A DNA stretch of 64,000 nt from assembly GCA_038746285.1 (NCBI GenBank), contig JBCDKT010000005.1, forward strand, positions 48,663 through 112,662. Direction: 5' to 3'. This DNA is from Bacteroidota bacterium. GTDB taxonomy: Bacteria > Bacteroidota > Rhodothermia > Rhodothermales > JANQRZ01. How positions within the stretch are numbered: position 1 is the stretch's first letter; every line of letters begins with the position of its first letter. The position numbers and the translations under genes were made by a program. Below, in pieces: positions 9,178 to 17,151 of this stretch. The notes below the pieces were generated by a model. That model made no database searches and was not told where the DNA came from. It saw only the letters and a program-made list of their open reading frames with translations.

Positions 9178-10287
9178 CTACCGCATCGGGTCCTCGGTAG
9201 GGGCCGGGTTGGTGAGGAGGCCGGCCGAGGCGGGCTCGGTGCGCTGGAGGAGGCGGTCGAGCGAGGCGGCGACGAGTTCGCCCATTGTGTCGCAGGCGGC
9301 GAAGGTGCGGTCGGCGTAGTGCTCGGCGAGCTGCTGGCCGAGGCGCTGGACGTGGTCGGCCGGGGCGATGAGGTCCTCGCGCATCACGCCCATCAGGGCG
9401 CTGTAGCGTCCTCGGCTGACGCGCAGCCGCCCCGCGATCAGCGCCCGCTCCTCGCGCTGGTACTGGTCCACCGTGGTCGGCGTCATGAACGCCATGCCGA
9501 GCGCGATGATGGCGTTGTTCTGCGGGAAGAACTGCGGAAAGTAGACCTGCTTGCGCCAGTGGTGGCTCTGCTGGTCGAAGTCGAGCGGGCGCATCCGGTA
9601 CTGCATCTTCTCGAAGTCCGGCGTGATGTCGACCACGAAGTTGCCCGAGTGCATGTCCCCGAGCAGCCGGACGAAGCACAGCTCGTTGAATTTCACGAAC
9701 TCCTTCGCCAGCCGGACCTGGTCAAACCGGTTCTCGGGCAGGTACTCCCGCATGAACTGGTCCCCCGGTACGCCGATGATGTGCTCCTCGATCAGCGACT
9801 GCCCGGAGATGAAGTAGTTGATCCGGTTGGGCGAGAGGATGTGCTCGAGTTCCAGCCCGTAGACCCGGTTGGCGTCGGCGCGCTTGACGTAGAAGTAGTC
9901 GAAGTTCTCGTTGAGCCGGTTGACGATGCGGACGCGGAAGGGGAGCGTGTTACCGTAGTGGCAGAGGTCGATCCGGTCGATGTAGAGGTGCTCGACGGTC
10001 GAGAGGTCGCCGTCGGACTTGAGGAGGGCGTAGGTCAGGCGGAGGTGGTCGTGGATCTCCTGCATCTCCGCCGAGCCGTAAAAGACGGTGCTCCAGAGCG
10101 TGTCGTTACCCTGCTCGTCGTAGAGCGTGACGGCGTTGTCGTAGCGGAGGAGGTTCGAGTAGCGGACGCCCGCGTCGTGGAGGCGGTTGTAGCGCGCGAG
10201 GTACTCGGCGAGGAAGTCGCTGACGGGGTACGTCGGCTTCTTCTTCGAGATGAGGTTGCGCACCCGGGCGTCGGAGTCGCTGTTCAC
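9178..10287 (-). CDS. Protein-kinase-like fold protein, function unknown
   Basis: 369 residues; I do not recognise a named family. The sequence carries a kinase/aminoglycoside-phosphotransferase-like set of motifs: a possible beta3 lysine (K135 in YFYVKRAD); an acidic pair E167/E168 in SLIEEHIIG; a catalytic-loop-like L-L-G-D211-M-H-S-G-N216-F-V-V-D, which fits the GDxHxxN of APH/HipA/Rio-like kinases; and a metal-binding D236-F-D238 in RPLDFDQQ. N- and C-terminal extensions look helical. It follows bshA with a 30-nt gap in the same direction, so the two are probably one operon. The substrate cannot be inferred. Confidence 0.65.
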   Translation of the reverse strand: MNSDSDARVRNLISKKKPTYPVSDFLAEYLARYNRLHDAGVRYSNLLRYDNAVTLYDEQGNDTLWSTVFYGSAEMQEIHDHLRLTYALLKSDGDLSTVEHLYIDRIDLCHYGNTLPFRVRIVNRLNENFDYFYVKRADANRVYGLELEHILSPNRINYFISGQSLIEEHIIGVPGDQFMREYLPENRFDQVRLAKEFVKFNELCFVRLLGDMHSGNFVVDITPDFEKMQYRMRPLDFDQQSHHWRKQVYFPQFFPQNNAIIALGMAFMTPTTVDQYQREERALIAGRLRVSRGRYSALMGVMREDLIAPADHVQRLGQQLAEHYADRTFAACDTMGELVAASLDRLLQRTEPASAGLLTNPAPTEDPMR

Positions 10288-10317
10288 GGGTCCGTGGGCT
10301 GGCGTGTGCGAAGGCGG

Positions 10318-11496
10318 CTACGCGCAGTCGCCGACTGGGTCGGCGTGCTCCGCGCGGTCGATCATCTGCTGGTAGAACCCCTCGTACTGCGGCACGATGC
10401 GGTTGATGTCGAAGTGCTCGACGGCGCGGCGGCGGGCGGCCTCGGCCATGCGGGCGTGGAGCGCCTCGTCGGTGAGGATGCGGCGCGTGGCGTCGGTGAG
10501 GCAGTCGACGTCGGCGAGCGGGCAGAGGAAGCCGGTCTCGCCGTCGAGGTTGAGTTCGGGGATCCCGCCGATGTCGGTCGAGACGACGGGGACGCCGCAC
10601 GCCATCGCCTCGAGCGCGGCGAGGCCGAACGTCTCCGAGCCGGACGGCATCAGGAACACGTCGGCCACCGAGAGAATCTCCTCGATGGGCTCCTGTTTCC
10701 CGAGGAAGCGGACCTCGCCGTAGACCCCGAGTTCGCGGGCGAGCACCTCCGTCGCCGGCCGGTCCGGCCCGTCGCCGACGAGGAGGAGCTTGACGCCGGG
10801 ACCGTTTCCGTTCAGGCCGCCCTCGTGGAGCCGGTGGAAGACGTGGACCACGTCGCTGGCGCGCTTGACCTCGCGGAAGTTGGAGACGTGGATCAGCAGC
10901 TTCTCGCCGTTCGGGGCGATGGCGCGTTTGAAGTGGCCCTTCTGCTGCCGCGTGAACCGGTCCGTGTCGACGAAGTTGGGGATCACCTCCACGTCGCGCT
11001 CCACGTCGAAGTGGCTGTGCGTCTCGTGGCGAAGGTAGTCGGAGACCGCCGTGACCCCGTCCGAGGCGTTGATGGCGTGCGTGACGACGGGCGTGAACGA
11101 GGCGTCCTGCCCGACGAGCGTGATGTCCGTCCCGTGGAGCGTCGTGACGACGGGGACGCGGATGCCTTCGCAGGCGAGGATCTGCCGGGCGAGGACGGCG
11201 CTCGTGGCGTGGGGGATGGCGTAGTGGACGTGGAGGAGGTCCAACTGCTCGTGCTTCACCACGTCGATCATCTTGCTGGTGAGCGCAAGCGAGTAGGGGG
11301 GGTACTCGAAGAGCGGATAGGTGTTGACCCGGACCTCGTGGAAGTAGATGCGCTCGGTGAAGTGGGCGAGCCGCTGCGGCGGGGCGTAGGCGATGAAGTG
11401 GATCTCGTGCCCGCGCCGCGCGAGCGCTTTGCCGAGTTCGGTGGCCACGACGCCGGAGCCGCCGTAGGTCGGGTAACAGGTGATGCCGATGCGCAT
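10318..11496 (-). CDS. bshA: N-acetyl-alpha-D-glucosaminyl L-malate synthase BshA
   Basis: 392 residues from the ATG at 11496. GT4-family glycosyltransferase that joins UDP-GlcNAc to L-malate in the first step of bacillithiol synthesis. The N-terminal MRIGITCYPTYGGSGVVATE and HFIAYAPPQRL are BshA signatures. HVHYAIPHATSA, TTLHGTDITLVG, VIPNFVDTDRF and the C-terminal LMPSGSETFGLAALEAMACG (donor-sugar site with ExxxE) complete the GT-B fold. It is transcribed away from the barrel gene at 11632, with 135 nt between starts. The kinase-fold gene is immediately downstream. Confidence 0.95.
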   Translation of the reverse strand: MRIGITCYPTYGGSGVVATELGKALARRGHEIHFIAYAPPQRLAHFTERIYFHEVRVNTYPLFEYPPYSLALTSKMIDVVKHEQLDLLHVHYAIPHATSAVLARQILACEGIRVPVVTTLHGTDITLVGQDASFTPVVTHAINASDGVTAVSDYLRHETHSHFDVERDVEVIPNFVDTDRFTRQQKGHFKRAIAPNGEKLLIHVSNFREVKRASDVVHVFHRLHEGGLNGNGPGVKLLLVGDGPDRPATEVLARELGVYGEVRFLGKQEPIEEILSVADVFLMPSGSETFGLAALEAMACGVPVVSTDIGGIPELNLDGETGFLCPLADVDCLTDATRRILTDEALHARMAEAARRRAVEHFDINRIVPQYEGFYQQMIDRAEHADPVGDCA

Positions 11497-11631
11497 GAAC
11501 GCCGGGGTCGGTGAAGCGGTAGAGGTCGGGAAACTCCGAGGGGGGCGGATAAGTTGCGGACCGGCGCGGCGCGCCCCCGGCTCGAACGGCGCGGTCTCGT
11601 ATCTTTCTTTTTTCCGCCTATCCCCACGCCC

Positions 11632-12225
11632 ATGCGCCCTCTCCGCTTCGCCCTCTTCGCCGCGTTTTTCGCGGCGGCCCCGCTCGCCCACGCCCAACTC
11701 ATCCCCAGCTTCGGCGTCACTGGCGGGCTCAACTTCGGCTCGCTCTCCGACGCCGGCACGGCCGACCTCGACCAGTCCACCGGCTACCACGTCGGCATCT
11801 TCGGCGACTTCGGGTTCGGTCCGCTTGCGGCTCGGGCGTCGGTGCTGTTCGTGCGTGCGGGCGACATCGAACTCGTGCCCACCTTCCAGGACTCGGATGC
11901 CGGCGTGTCGTACATCGCAGTGCCCATCGATCTTCAGTACCGCTTCCCGTCACCGCTGCTGAAGCCGTACGCGCTCGTCGGCCCGGAATTCCGCTTCGCC
12001 ACGGGCGACCTCGCCGACCTGGACGGCAGCCGCAGCACGTCGGTGGCCGTCAACGTCGGCGTCGGCGCGCAACTCGCGGCGCTCATCGGGCCGAAGGTCT
12101 TCGCGGAGCTCCGCTACGCCTTCGACGTGAGTGGCTTCCTGGAGGAGCGGGAGGCGTTTGGTATTACCGTGGATGACACTTTCAGGGTCAACGTGTTCTT
12201 CCTCCGCGTCGGCATCGGGCTGTAG
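11632..12225 (+). CDS. Outer-membrane beta-barrel protein (porin-like, OmpA-barrel type)
   Basis: 197 residues from the ATG at 11632. Cleavable signal peptide (RFALFAAFFAAAPLAHA), then alternating strands typical of small Bacteroidota outer-membrane barrels: LIPSFGVTGGLNFGSL at the start, ALVGPEFRFATGDL in the middle, ELRYAFDVSGF near the end and the final VNVFFLRVGIGL. The last strand ends in a hydrophobic residue after alternating hydrophobics, as needed for barrel assembly. Sensory or structural role unknown. Confidence 0.75.
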   Translation: MRPLRFALFAAFFAAAPLAHAQLIPSFGVTGGLNFGSLSDAGTADLDQSTGYHVGIFGDFGFGPLAARASVLFVRAGDIELVPTFQDSDAGVSYIAVPIDLQYRFPSPLLKPYALVGPEFRFATGDLADLDGSRSTSVAVNVGVGAQLAALIGPKVFAELRYAFDVSGFLEEREAFGITVDDTFRVNVFFLRVGIGL

Positions 12226-12308
12226 GGTCACGAACGTTTCGCTTGAAACGAGCGGTCCGGTGGGTGTACCATCGGGCCGCTCGTGTATGATCCAACCCTG
12301 TGAACGTC

Positions 12309-13472
12309 ATGCTCTCTCGTCTCTCTATTTTACTCTTTACCCTCAGCCTCGCTACGTTCGGGAGTCTGTCTGCCTCGGCGCAGGGCGACACGCGGACGGA
12401 CCCCGAGCCGGAACGCTTCTTCATCCTGATCCAGGGGTACCGGGCAGGCGCTCTTAGCGGCTCCGGCTTGTCCTCCTCGTTCGGCGTGCAGGTCGCGGAC
12501 ATCGGCAGCGCCAACCCGGCTGCGCTCGGCGCGTTCGGAGAAGCCGTTGCCGGACTCTCCTACCGGGTAGAGACGGCTATCGGCGAAGGGTACCTAGCCG
12601 GTATCGGATACGGACCGAGGAACAGTGTGCGCCCGCAGAGCGCGTCCGTGGCGGTGCCAGTGGGTGCGTTCACGCTTGGGCTGAGCTACGCCCAGCGCTA
12701 CGCCGCCGAGATGCAGTTCGAACCAATTCCGACCCCGCCTGAGATCGATCCCACGCTTGAGTTCGAGGCTAGCTTCGCGTCCCGGCTCGAAACGATCTCG
12801 CCGCAGGCTGCCTACCGCACGACGTTGAAGGGCGGGGGCGTGCTTGCGATCGGGCTTCGTCTCGGGATCGGCTACGCCTCGTTCGAGCGAACGGTGGACA
12901 ACCTCAGTGCGGCGTTCTCGGGATGGGGAACGCAGCTTGCGGGGGGACTGACGTTTCGCACGGAAAAGGTTGGGTGGGCCGTGTACGGCGAGAGTGCGTT
13001 GCGAGTCGAGGGCGAATACGACCAAGTGATTGCCTCCCCGCCCGGAGATGACAGCCCGGACCGAGTCCAGAGCCTTCCCACGGCCGACGCGCTTCCTCCT
13101 CGCATTGGCGTTAGCGCCGAGGTGGCAGCACGTCAGACCCTCGATCTAGGCATAGACGCCGCGTGGTCGTTCTGGACAGAGGCGTGGGATGAGTCTGGCC
13201 AGGACAGCGGCGAGGTTGCCGCCTGGGGTAGACTCCACCTTGCCAACGACCGGACGGTTTCCTTTGGCGTGCTCTGGCAGGACCGCAACCGGTGGGGCGA
13301 AGTGTTCAACGAGGTCTTCGACTACAGCGGACGGGCGATCTACCTGACGCTCGGTGGTGCGCTCACCCTCGACCGCTTTCGCCTCAACGCCGTCGTTGCC
13401 GACAGCCGGCTCCTCTCCGGCGCCGAGCAGCGGCAGACCGTCGTCAAGCTTGGCGCGAGCGTCCAGCTCTAA
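12309..13472 (+). CDS. Outer-membrane beta-barrel protein (FadL/OMPP1-like topology)
   Basis: 387 residues from the ATG at 12309 (a GTG three codons earlier is possible). A signal peptide (LFTLSLATFGSLSASA) is followed by SGLSSSFGVQVADIGSANPAALG, a segment resembling the start of FadL-like hydrophobic-compound channels, in which an NPA motif follows the hatch. Repeated amphipathic strands run to the C-terminal VVKLGASVQL. It lies 83 nt after the first barrel gene, in the same direction, and ends at a GTAGGGGCG palindrome. The family assignment rests on topology and the NPA segment. Confidence 0.65.
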   Translation: MLSRLSILLFTLSLATFGSLSASAQGDTRTDPEPERFFILIQGYRAGALSGSGLSSSFGVQVADIGSANPAALGAFGEAVAGLSYRVETAIGEGYLAGIGYGPRNSVRPQSASVAVPVGAFTLGLSYAQRYAAEMQFEPIPTPPEIDPTLEFEASFASRLETISPQAAYRTTLKGGGVLAIGLRLGIGYASFERTVDNLSAAFSGWGTQLAGGLTFRTEKVGWAVYGESALRVEGEYDQVIASPPGDDSPDRVQSLPTADALPPRIGVSAEVAARQTLDLGIDAAWSFWTEAWDESGQDSGEVAAWGRLHLANDRTVSFGVLWQDRNRWGEVFNEVFDYSGRAIYLTLGGALTLDRFRLNAVVADSRLLSGAEQRQTVVKLGASVQL

Positions 13473-13478
13473 GCGAAC

Positions 13479-13506
13479 GTAGGGGCGGCCGGTCGGTCGC
13501 CCCTAC
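13479..13506. repeat. Dispersed palindrome, GTAGGGGCG family, copy 3 (between convergent genes)
   Basis: GTAGGGGCG and CGCCCCTAC are perfect 9-bp arms around GCCGGTCGGT. It sits 6 nt after the barrel gene stop and 21 nt before the end of the convergent BaeRF gene, so it could act as a bidirectional transcription-stopping hairpin, although no T-run follows. Confidence 0.75.
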
Positions 13507-13527
13507 AGGTTTGCGCGGTGGTGCTCT

Positions 13528-14718
13528 CTAGAACCGCAGCAGGGCAGCGGCGGGGCCGAGGTCCTGCATCCGGGCGCGGGCAGCCTCGCTGCGGACGAGT
13601 TCGAGCGAGGCCCCCTGTTCCAGCGCCCGCTCCAGCATTAGCTCGAACAGGTCGCTCTGCGGGAAGACCTCGTTACCCGTCGCCTCCAGCGTGCCTTCCG
13701 TCTGCGAGGTCAGCATCCCTGTTTCGCGGTCGATGCCGCCGGGGATCTGCTGCTCGTCGTCGAGGAGAAGGGTCATCACGCGCTGCTGGTTGAGCATGTC
13801 GAGCGTGTCTTCGATCCCGGCAACCGCCTTCGTGGTGAGGAGCGCTTGGACCTGCTCCAGCGTCTCTAGCTCCTCCTTCTCCTCGACCTCGCGCTGGATC
13901 GGCTCGGCTTTCTCGGCGATCTCGGCGGTCGAGGCGTTGATCTCGCACTGGAAGCTGGCCGCGATCCGGTCGCGGGTGTGCTGCTCGAGCGCGTCGAGGA
14001 ATGGGGCCTCCATGTCGGCGGGGCTGCTGTAGACCAGGTGCCGCACGTCGAGCTTGTTGGCGAGCAGTTGGAGTGCGTGCGCCGCACGTTTGGCCTGCTC
14101 CTTCCGGTACTCGGCCTGCTTGTCCTGCCGCTGGTCTTTGGTCTGGAAGTCCGTGGTCAGGATCTCGCGCCCCTCTAGCTCGAAGACCTCTTCGACGAGG
14201 CCGATCTGGCTGAAGAAGAACCGCATCTGCTTCTGGCTGAGGACGGCGATCCCGAAGCGGTCGTGCTCGTCGCGGACGCGGACGAGGGGGCGGACGTAGG
14301 GCCGGCGGTCCACGTAGGCCGTGCTCGGGATGTCGATGGCGAGACCGAACTGGCGGAACAGCCCGAGGGCCTCGCAGGCGTAGAAGGCGAGCCCGCGGCC
14401 GGTCCGAGGAATGCCCCGGCGGAGCGCCTCTTCTATGTGGCTCAGTTCGTTCTGCACGGTGGCGCGGTCGTACTGCCCGTCCGCATGTTCGAGTGCCCGG
14501 CGGGCGATGTCTTTGAACGCGATCTGCCACCCGTCGCCGATGCGCATCTCGGGCGTCAGGCTCATGAACAGGGAGAGCACCGGCGCGCTGGCACTCTCGA
14601 TGGCGGCGAGGTCCGTGAGGTGGTTGGCGTCGAGGTAGTGGAAGCCGGGGGCCGTCGTGCGCTCTTCGAGTTCGGCGATCAGGGCGTCGCGGAGGTCTGG
14701 GGTGAGTGCGTTGCTCAT
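13528..14718 (-). CDS. Bacterial archaeo-eukaryotic release-factor-like protein (BaeRF family)
   Basis: 396 residues. The architecture resembles bacterial eRF1-like proteins (BaeRF/Vms1-like). An N-terminal domain has LSLFMSLTPEMRIGDGWQ and RGLAFYACEALGLFRQFGL. A central domain has RPLVRVRDEHDRFGIAVLSQ. A C-terminal eRF1 domain 3-like region contains LANKLDVRHLVYSSPADM, and NQQRVMTLLLDDE supplies the strand-turn typical of the L7Ae-like fold. Such proteins are proposed to act on stalled ribosomes or peptidyl-tRNA. There is a long Glu-rich helix around residues 275-305. Subfamily (probably family 10-like) is not certain. Confidence 0.7.
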   Translation of the reverse strand: MSNALTPDLRDALIAELEERTTAPGFHYLDANHLTDLAAIESASAPVLSLFMSLTPEMRIGDGWQIAFKDIARRALEHADGQYDRATVQNELSHIEEALRRGIPRTGRGLAFYACEALGLFRQFGLAIDIPSTAYVDRRPYVRPLVRVRDEHDRFGIAVLSQKQMRFFFSQIGLVEEVFELEGREILTTDFQTKDQRQDKQAEYRKEQAKRAAHALQLLANKLDVRHLVYSSPADMEAPFLDALEQHTRDRIAASFQCEINASTAEIAEKAEPIQREVEEKEELETLEQVQALLTTKAVAGIEDTLDMLNQQRVMTLLLDDEQQIPGGIDRETGMLTSQTEGTLEATGNEVFPQSDLFELMLERALEQGASLELVRSEAARARMQDLGPAAALLRF

Positions 14719-15055
14719 GCTTCTGCGTCGGTGTCGTTGATAGGATCAGTCGACGGGGTTGTCTTCGGCGACGGCGCTGGGGTCCGCCGGGCCGGTGCGC
14801 TGGCAGAGGTAAGCGCGCGTATCGGGCGGGGCGAGAGGTGTGTGCCCAGTGGAAGGCAGCGCGAACCGGCGGAGGTGCGGTGCCAGAGGCCGGCGTCACG
14901 CCGTGGATGGCCCGGGTGAAGAGAGGGTGCAGAGAGGGGTCTGCTGCGCGGGGTGACTCTCTTCTAATGACGCCGAGCCGAGATGGGTCCCGATACCGGA
15001 AGACAGAGGACGGAAAGCGACGGAGCGCGTGAGCGGTCGCCCGCCGTCTTCTGGA
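14719..15055. other. 337-bp non-coding gap with a degenerate hairpin
   Basis: No convincing gene. The BaeRF gene's promoter should lie at its left end. Near the right end, 14996-15053, CCGGAAGAC and GTCTTCTGG (8 of 9 bp complementary) bracket a GA-rich segment containing AGACAGAGGACGGAAAGCG. This is a repeat-like hairpin directly downstream of the phosphodiesterase stop, possibly serving as its terminator. Confidence 0.4.
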
Positions 15056-16081
15056 TCATCGTCCTCCGGGGACGCCGAGGGTCGCCACGACGGGGAAGTG
15101 GTCCGAGACGGTGCGCGGGTCGTGGAGGTGCACGAAGTCCACGGCCCGGAGCGTCCGGTAAAGCTGCGGCGAGAGCAGGAGGTGGTCGAGCGAGGACAGC
15201 TCGCCCGCGTCGATCTCTTCGTTGCGGTTGCGGTCGTAGTAGGCCGTGTAGCGCTCGGCCTGGGGCACGTCGGCGGCGACGTTGCGGAGGTCGTCCTCCG
15301 GCCCTGGCCCGGCGCGCTGGACGGTGGCGAGCACGTCGGTGATCGGGACGCTTCCGGCGCGGTCGGGGACCCCGGCGTCGAAGTCGTTGAAGTCGCCGAG
15401 CACGACGACGGCGCGGCCGGCGGCGACCTCCTGCTCGGCGAGGCGGCGGATCACCTCGGCCTGCGCCTCGCGCCGGGGCTTGCGCTCGATGTCGTCGGGC
15501 CGCGAGAGGAAGTGGACCCCGATCAGTGTCGTCGGGATGCCGCCGAGGTCGAGGCGTGCCCACATGTTTTTGCTGACGCCGTAGTCCTGCCGCGTCGTGC
15601 CAACCGGTGCCCGCTCGTTCGTCCGCCCGACCTCGTCCACCGGGATGCGCGAGAGTAGCCCCACGTCCTGTCCGGTGAAGCTGTCGCGCCCGTCGACGAG
15701 GTAGGCGGTGTAACCCATGTCGGCGAGCGTCTCGGTCGCCAGCATCTCCAGCGTGCCCAGGTTCTCGACCTCCTGGAACATGACTACGTCGGCGTTGATT
15801 GCGCGGACGACGCGGGCCACGGAGTCGCGGTGAGCGCGGGCGAGGACGGGGTCGTCCTTCCACGCGAACGAGGCTTGGCCCTCGCCCTCGAGGCCGTCGA
15901 AGAGAAACTCCGCGTTGAACGTGGCTAGGCGGATCCCGTCGGTCTGCGGGGCTGTTCCCTGCTGCCCGGTCACGGCTGGACCGCTCGGCTGCGCGGCACG
16001 GCGGAGGCAGCCGCTGGCGAGCACCACGGTCAGGGAGACGACGAACAGGACGAGAATGAATCCGAGGAGGCGGCGGGACAT
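15056..16081 (-). CDS. Endonuclease/exonuclease/phosphatase family lipoprotein
   Basis: 341 residues from the ATG at 16081; an in-frame start at 16132 would put a basic leader before the signal. Lipoprotein signal with a lipobox (VVLASGC, Cys about residue 28). The EEP catalytic set is present: LATFNAEFLFDG (Asn), MFQEVEN (Glu, metal), GVHFLSRP, VLGDFNDFD (Asp/Asn) and the final SDHFPVVATL (Asp-His pair). These enzymes cut phosphodiesters. A membrane-anchored extracellular or periplasmic form may scavenge phosphate or act on lipids or nucleic acids. Confidence 0.88.
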   Translation of the reverse strand: MSRRLLGFILVLFVVSLTVVLASGCLRRAAQPSGPAVTGQQGTAPQTDGIRLATFNAEFLFDGLEGEGQASFAWKDDPVLARAHRDSVARVVRAINADVVMFQEVENLGTLEMLATETLADMGYTAYLVDGRDSFTGQDVGLLSRIPVDEVGRTNERAPVGTTRQDYGVSKNMWARLDLGGIPTTLIGVHFLSRPDDIERKPRREAQAEVIRRLAEQEVAAGRAVVVLGDFNDFDAGVPDRAGSVPITDVLATVQRAGPGPEDDLRNVAADVPQAERYTAYYDRNRNEEIDAGELSSLDHLLLSPQLYRTLRAVDFVHLHDPRTVSDHFPVVATLGVPGGR

Positions 16082-16137
16082 CGGGCTCTGGATTGGGTGA
16101 GGTCGCAAGATAGCTCGCCCGCCGGAGCCCAAAACAG

Positions 16138-16170
16138 CGAAGGGCGCACCGCAGACCGGTACGCCCTTCG
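16138..16170 (-). terminator. Intrinsic terminator downstream of the SleB-like gene
   Basis: Read on the minus strand, a perfect 9-bp stem (CGAAGGGCG pairing with CGCCCTTCG) with a 15-nt loop is followed by CTGTTTTGGG. It lies 22 nt past the stop at 16192 and upstream of the next gene, so the two minus-strand genes are probably separate transcripts. Confidence 0.75.
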
Positions 16171-16191
16171 AAACGGGAGGCGCGGTTGGAG

Positions 16192-16815
16192 CTACGAGAT
16201 GCTCGAATAGAACCGGAACCGCTTGGGGTCGATCTCGCGGTCGAGCGCGACGGGCCGCCGGCCGTCAGCCCAGACCGGTTTCAGGCGGCCCTGCATCGAG
16301 CGCTCGCTGTAGAAGTGGCGCGTCGTCTTGGCAAAGGGCCGCTCGTAGGCCGGGGCGTGGAGCACGTCGTGGGCGATGAAGAGCGCCGTCTGCCAGCCCT
16401 TTGCCTTCGATTCGAAGTCGAGCCCGGAGTAGTATAGACGCTTCGGGCTGTTGCCGTTGAAGGCGCTGAACTGCCACGGATCGAGGATGGCGTCGCGGTA
16501 CGATCCCTGGCCTCGGTAACCAGTCTCGACCCGGTTGCGGACGACCCAGGCGACGAGTTCCTGCTCGTCGGGGCGCTTGGTCTCGGAGTAGATGCAGCGG
16601 GCGAGCCACAGCACGTCGTCCTTGATGTCTTCGCTTGCGAACGCCGTGCTCTTGACGGAGACGTCCTGGGTGAGCGGGGCCGTATCAACTGCCGGCATCG
16701 TCTCGGCCAGGGTGTCCCGGTCTACGGTGTTGAAAACGAGAGAGAGGACGAGGAGCAGTACCGAGAGAACGACACCGGCTGCACCGAGCACTCGCTTGCT
16801 AGCGAAAAGCTTCAT
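16192..16815 (-). CDS. SleB-like cell wall hydrolase
   Basis: 207 residues. N-terminal anchor helix (GAAGVVLSVLLLVLSLVF) and linker, then a Cell_wall_hydrolase (SleB/CwlJ-type) domain. WLARCIYSETKRPDEQELVAWVVRNRV carries the catalytic-type Glu in the family's ARxxYxE-like motif. DAILDPWQFSAFNG matches the conserved PxQFS block. ARHFYSE-like TRHFYSERSM and HDVLHAPAY follow. These are lytic transglycosylases or amidases acting on peptidoglycan in the periplasm. Its terminator is at 16138-16170. Confidence 0.85.
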   Translation of the reverse strand: MKLFASKRVLGAAGVVLSVLLLVLSLVFNTVDRDTLAETMPAVDTAPLTQDVSVKSTAFASEDIKDDVLWLARCIYSETKRPDEQELVAWVVRNRVETGYRGQGSYRDAILDPWQFSAFNGNSPKRLYYSGLDFESKAKGWQTALFIAHDVLHAPAYERPFAKTTRHFYSERSMQGRLKPVWADGRRPVALDREIDPKRFRFYSSIS

Positions 16816-17151
16816 AGGGCAGAGTGAGTGAGTTTCTGTGGGTTGAAAGGCCCGGCGCGGTCACCGAGCGTCCTGCGCTTCGAGAACTGCTAGAGCCAAT
16901 TTCCTGCCACGCTGGACGGACAGAACGAAGGCTCGGTAGAGACACGCAAGCCCTGCTTCCTGTGGGCCATGCGTTGCCAAACACCAAAGTAGGTCACCGG
17001 TTCTGTGGTTCTGTGTGGAAACAGTTTAGACTGCTAGAAATTGCGCTGCGTCTTCGTTTTTTGGGTCCTATGGGGGTGTTTTGCCCCGTTGCGCTGCCAC
17101 GCAGGTTCCATTATAAGAGTACATTCGTACCGCCCTGGCTAGCTCGACCTG
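16816..17151. other. Divergent intergenic region between the SleB-like gene and pdxB
   Basis: 336 bp, noticeably richer in A and T than the surrounding genes. The pdxB promoter candidate is at 17089-17117. The minus-strand promoter for the hydrolase should be near 16820-16900, but I could not pick a clear one. No RNA gene was recognised. Confidence 0.5.
17089..17117 (+). promoter_or_regulatory. Sigma70-like promoter for pdxB
   Basis: TTGCGC (17089-17094), 17-nt spacer, TATAAG (17112-17117). The predicted start near 17124 leaves a leader of about 28 nt before the ATG at 17152. Confidence 0.55.
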
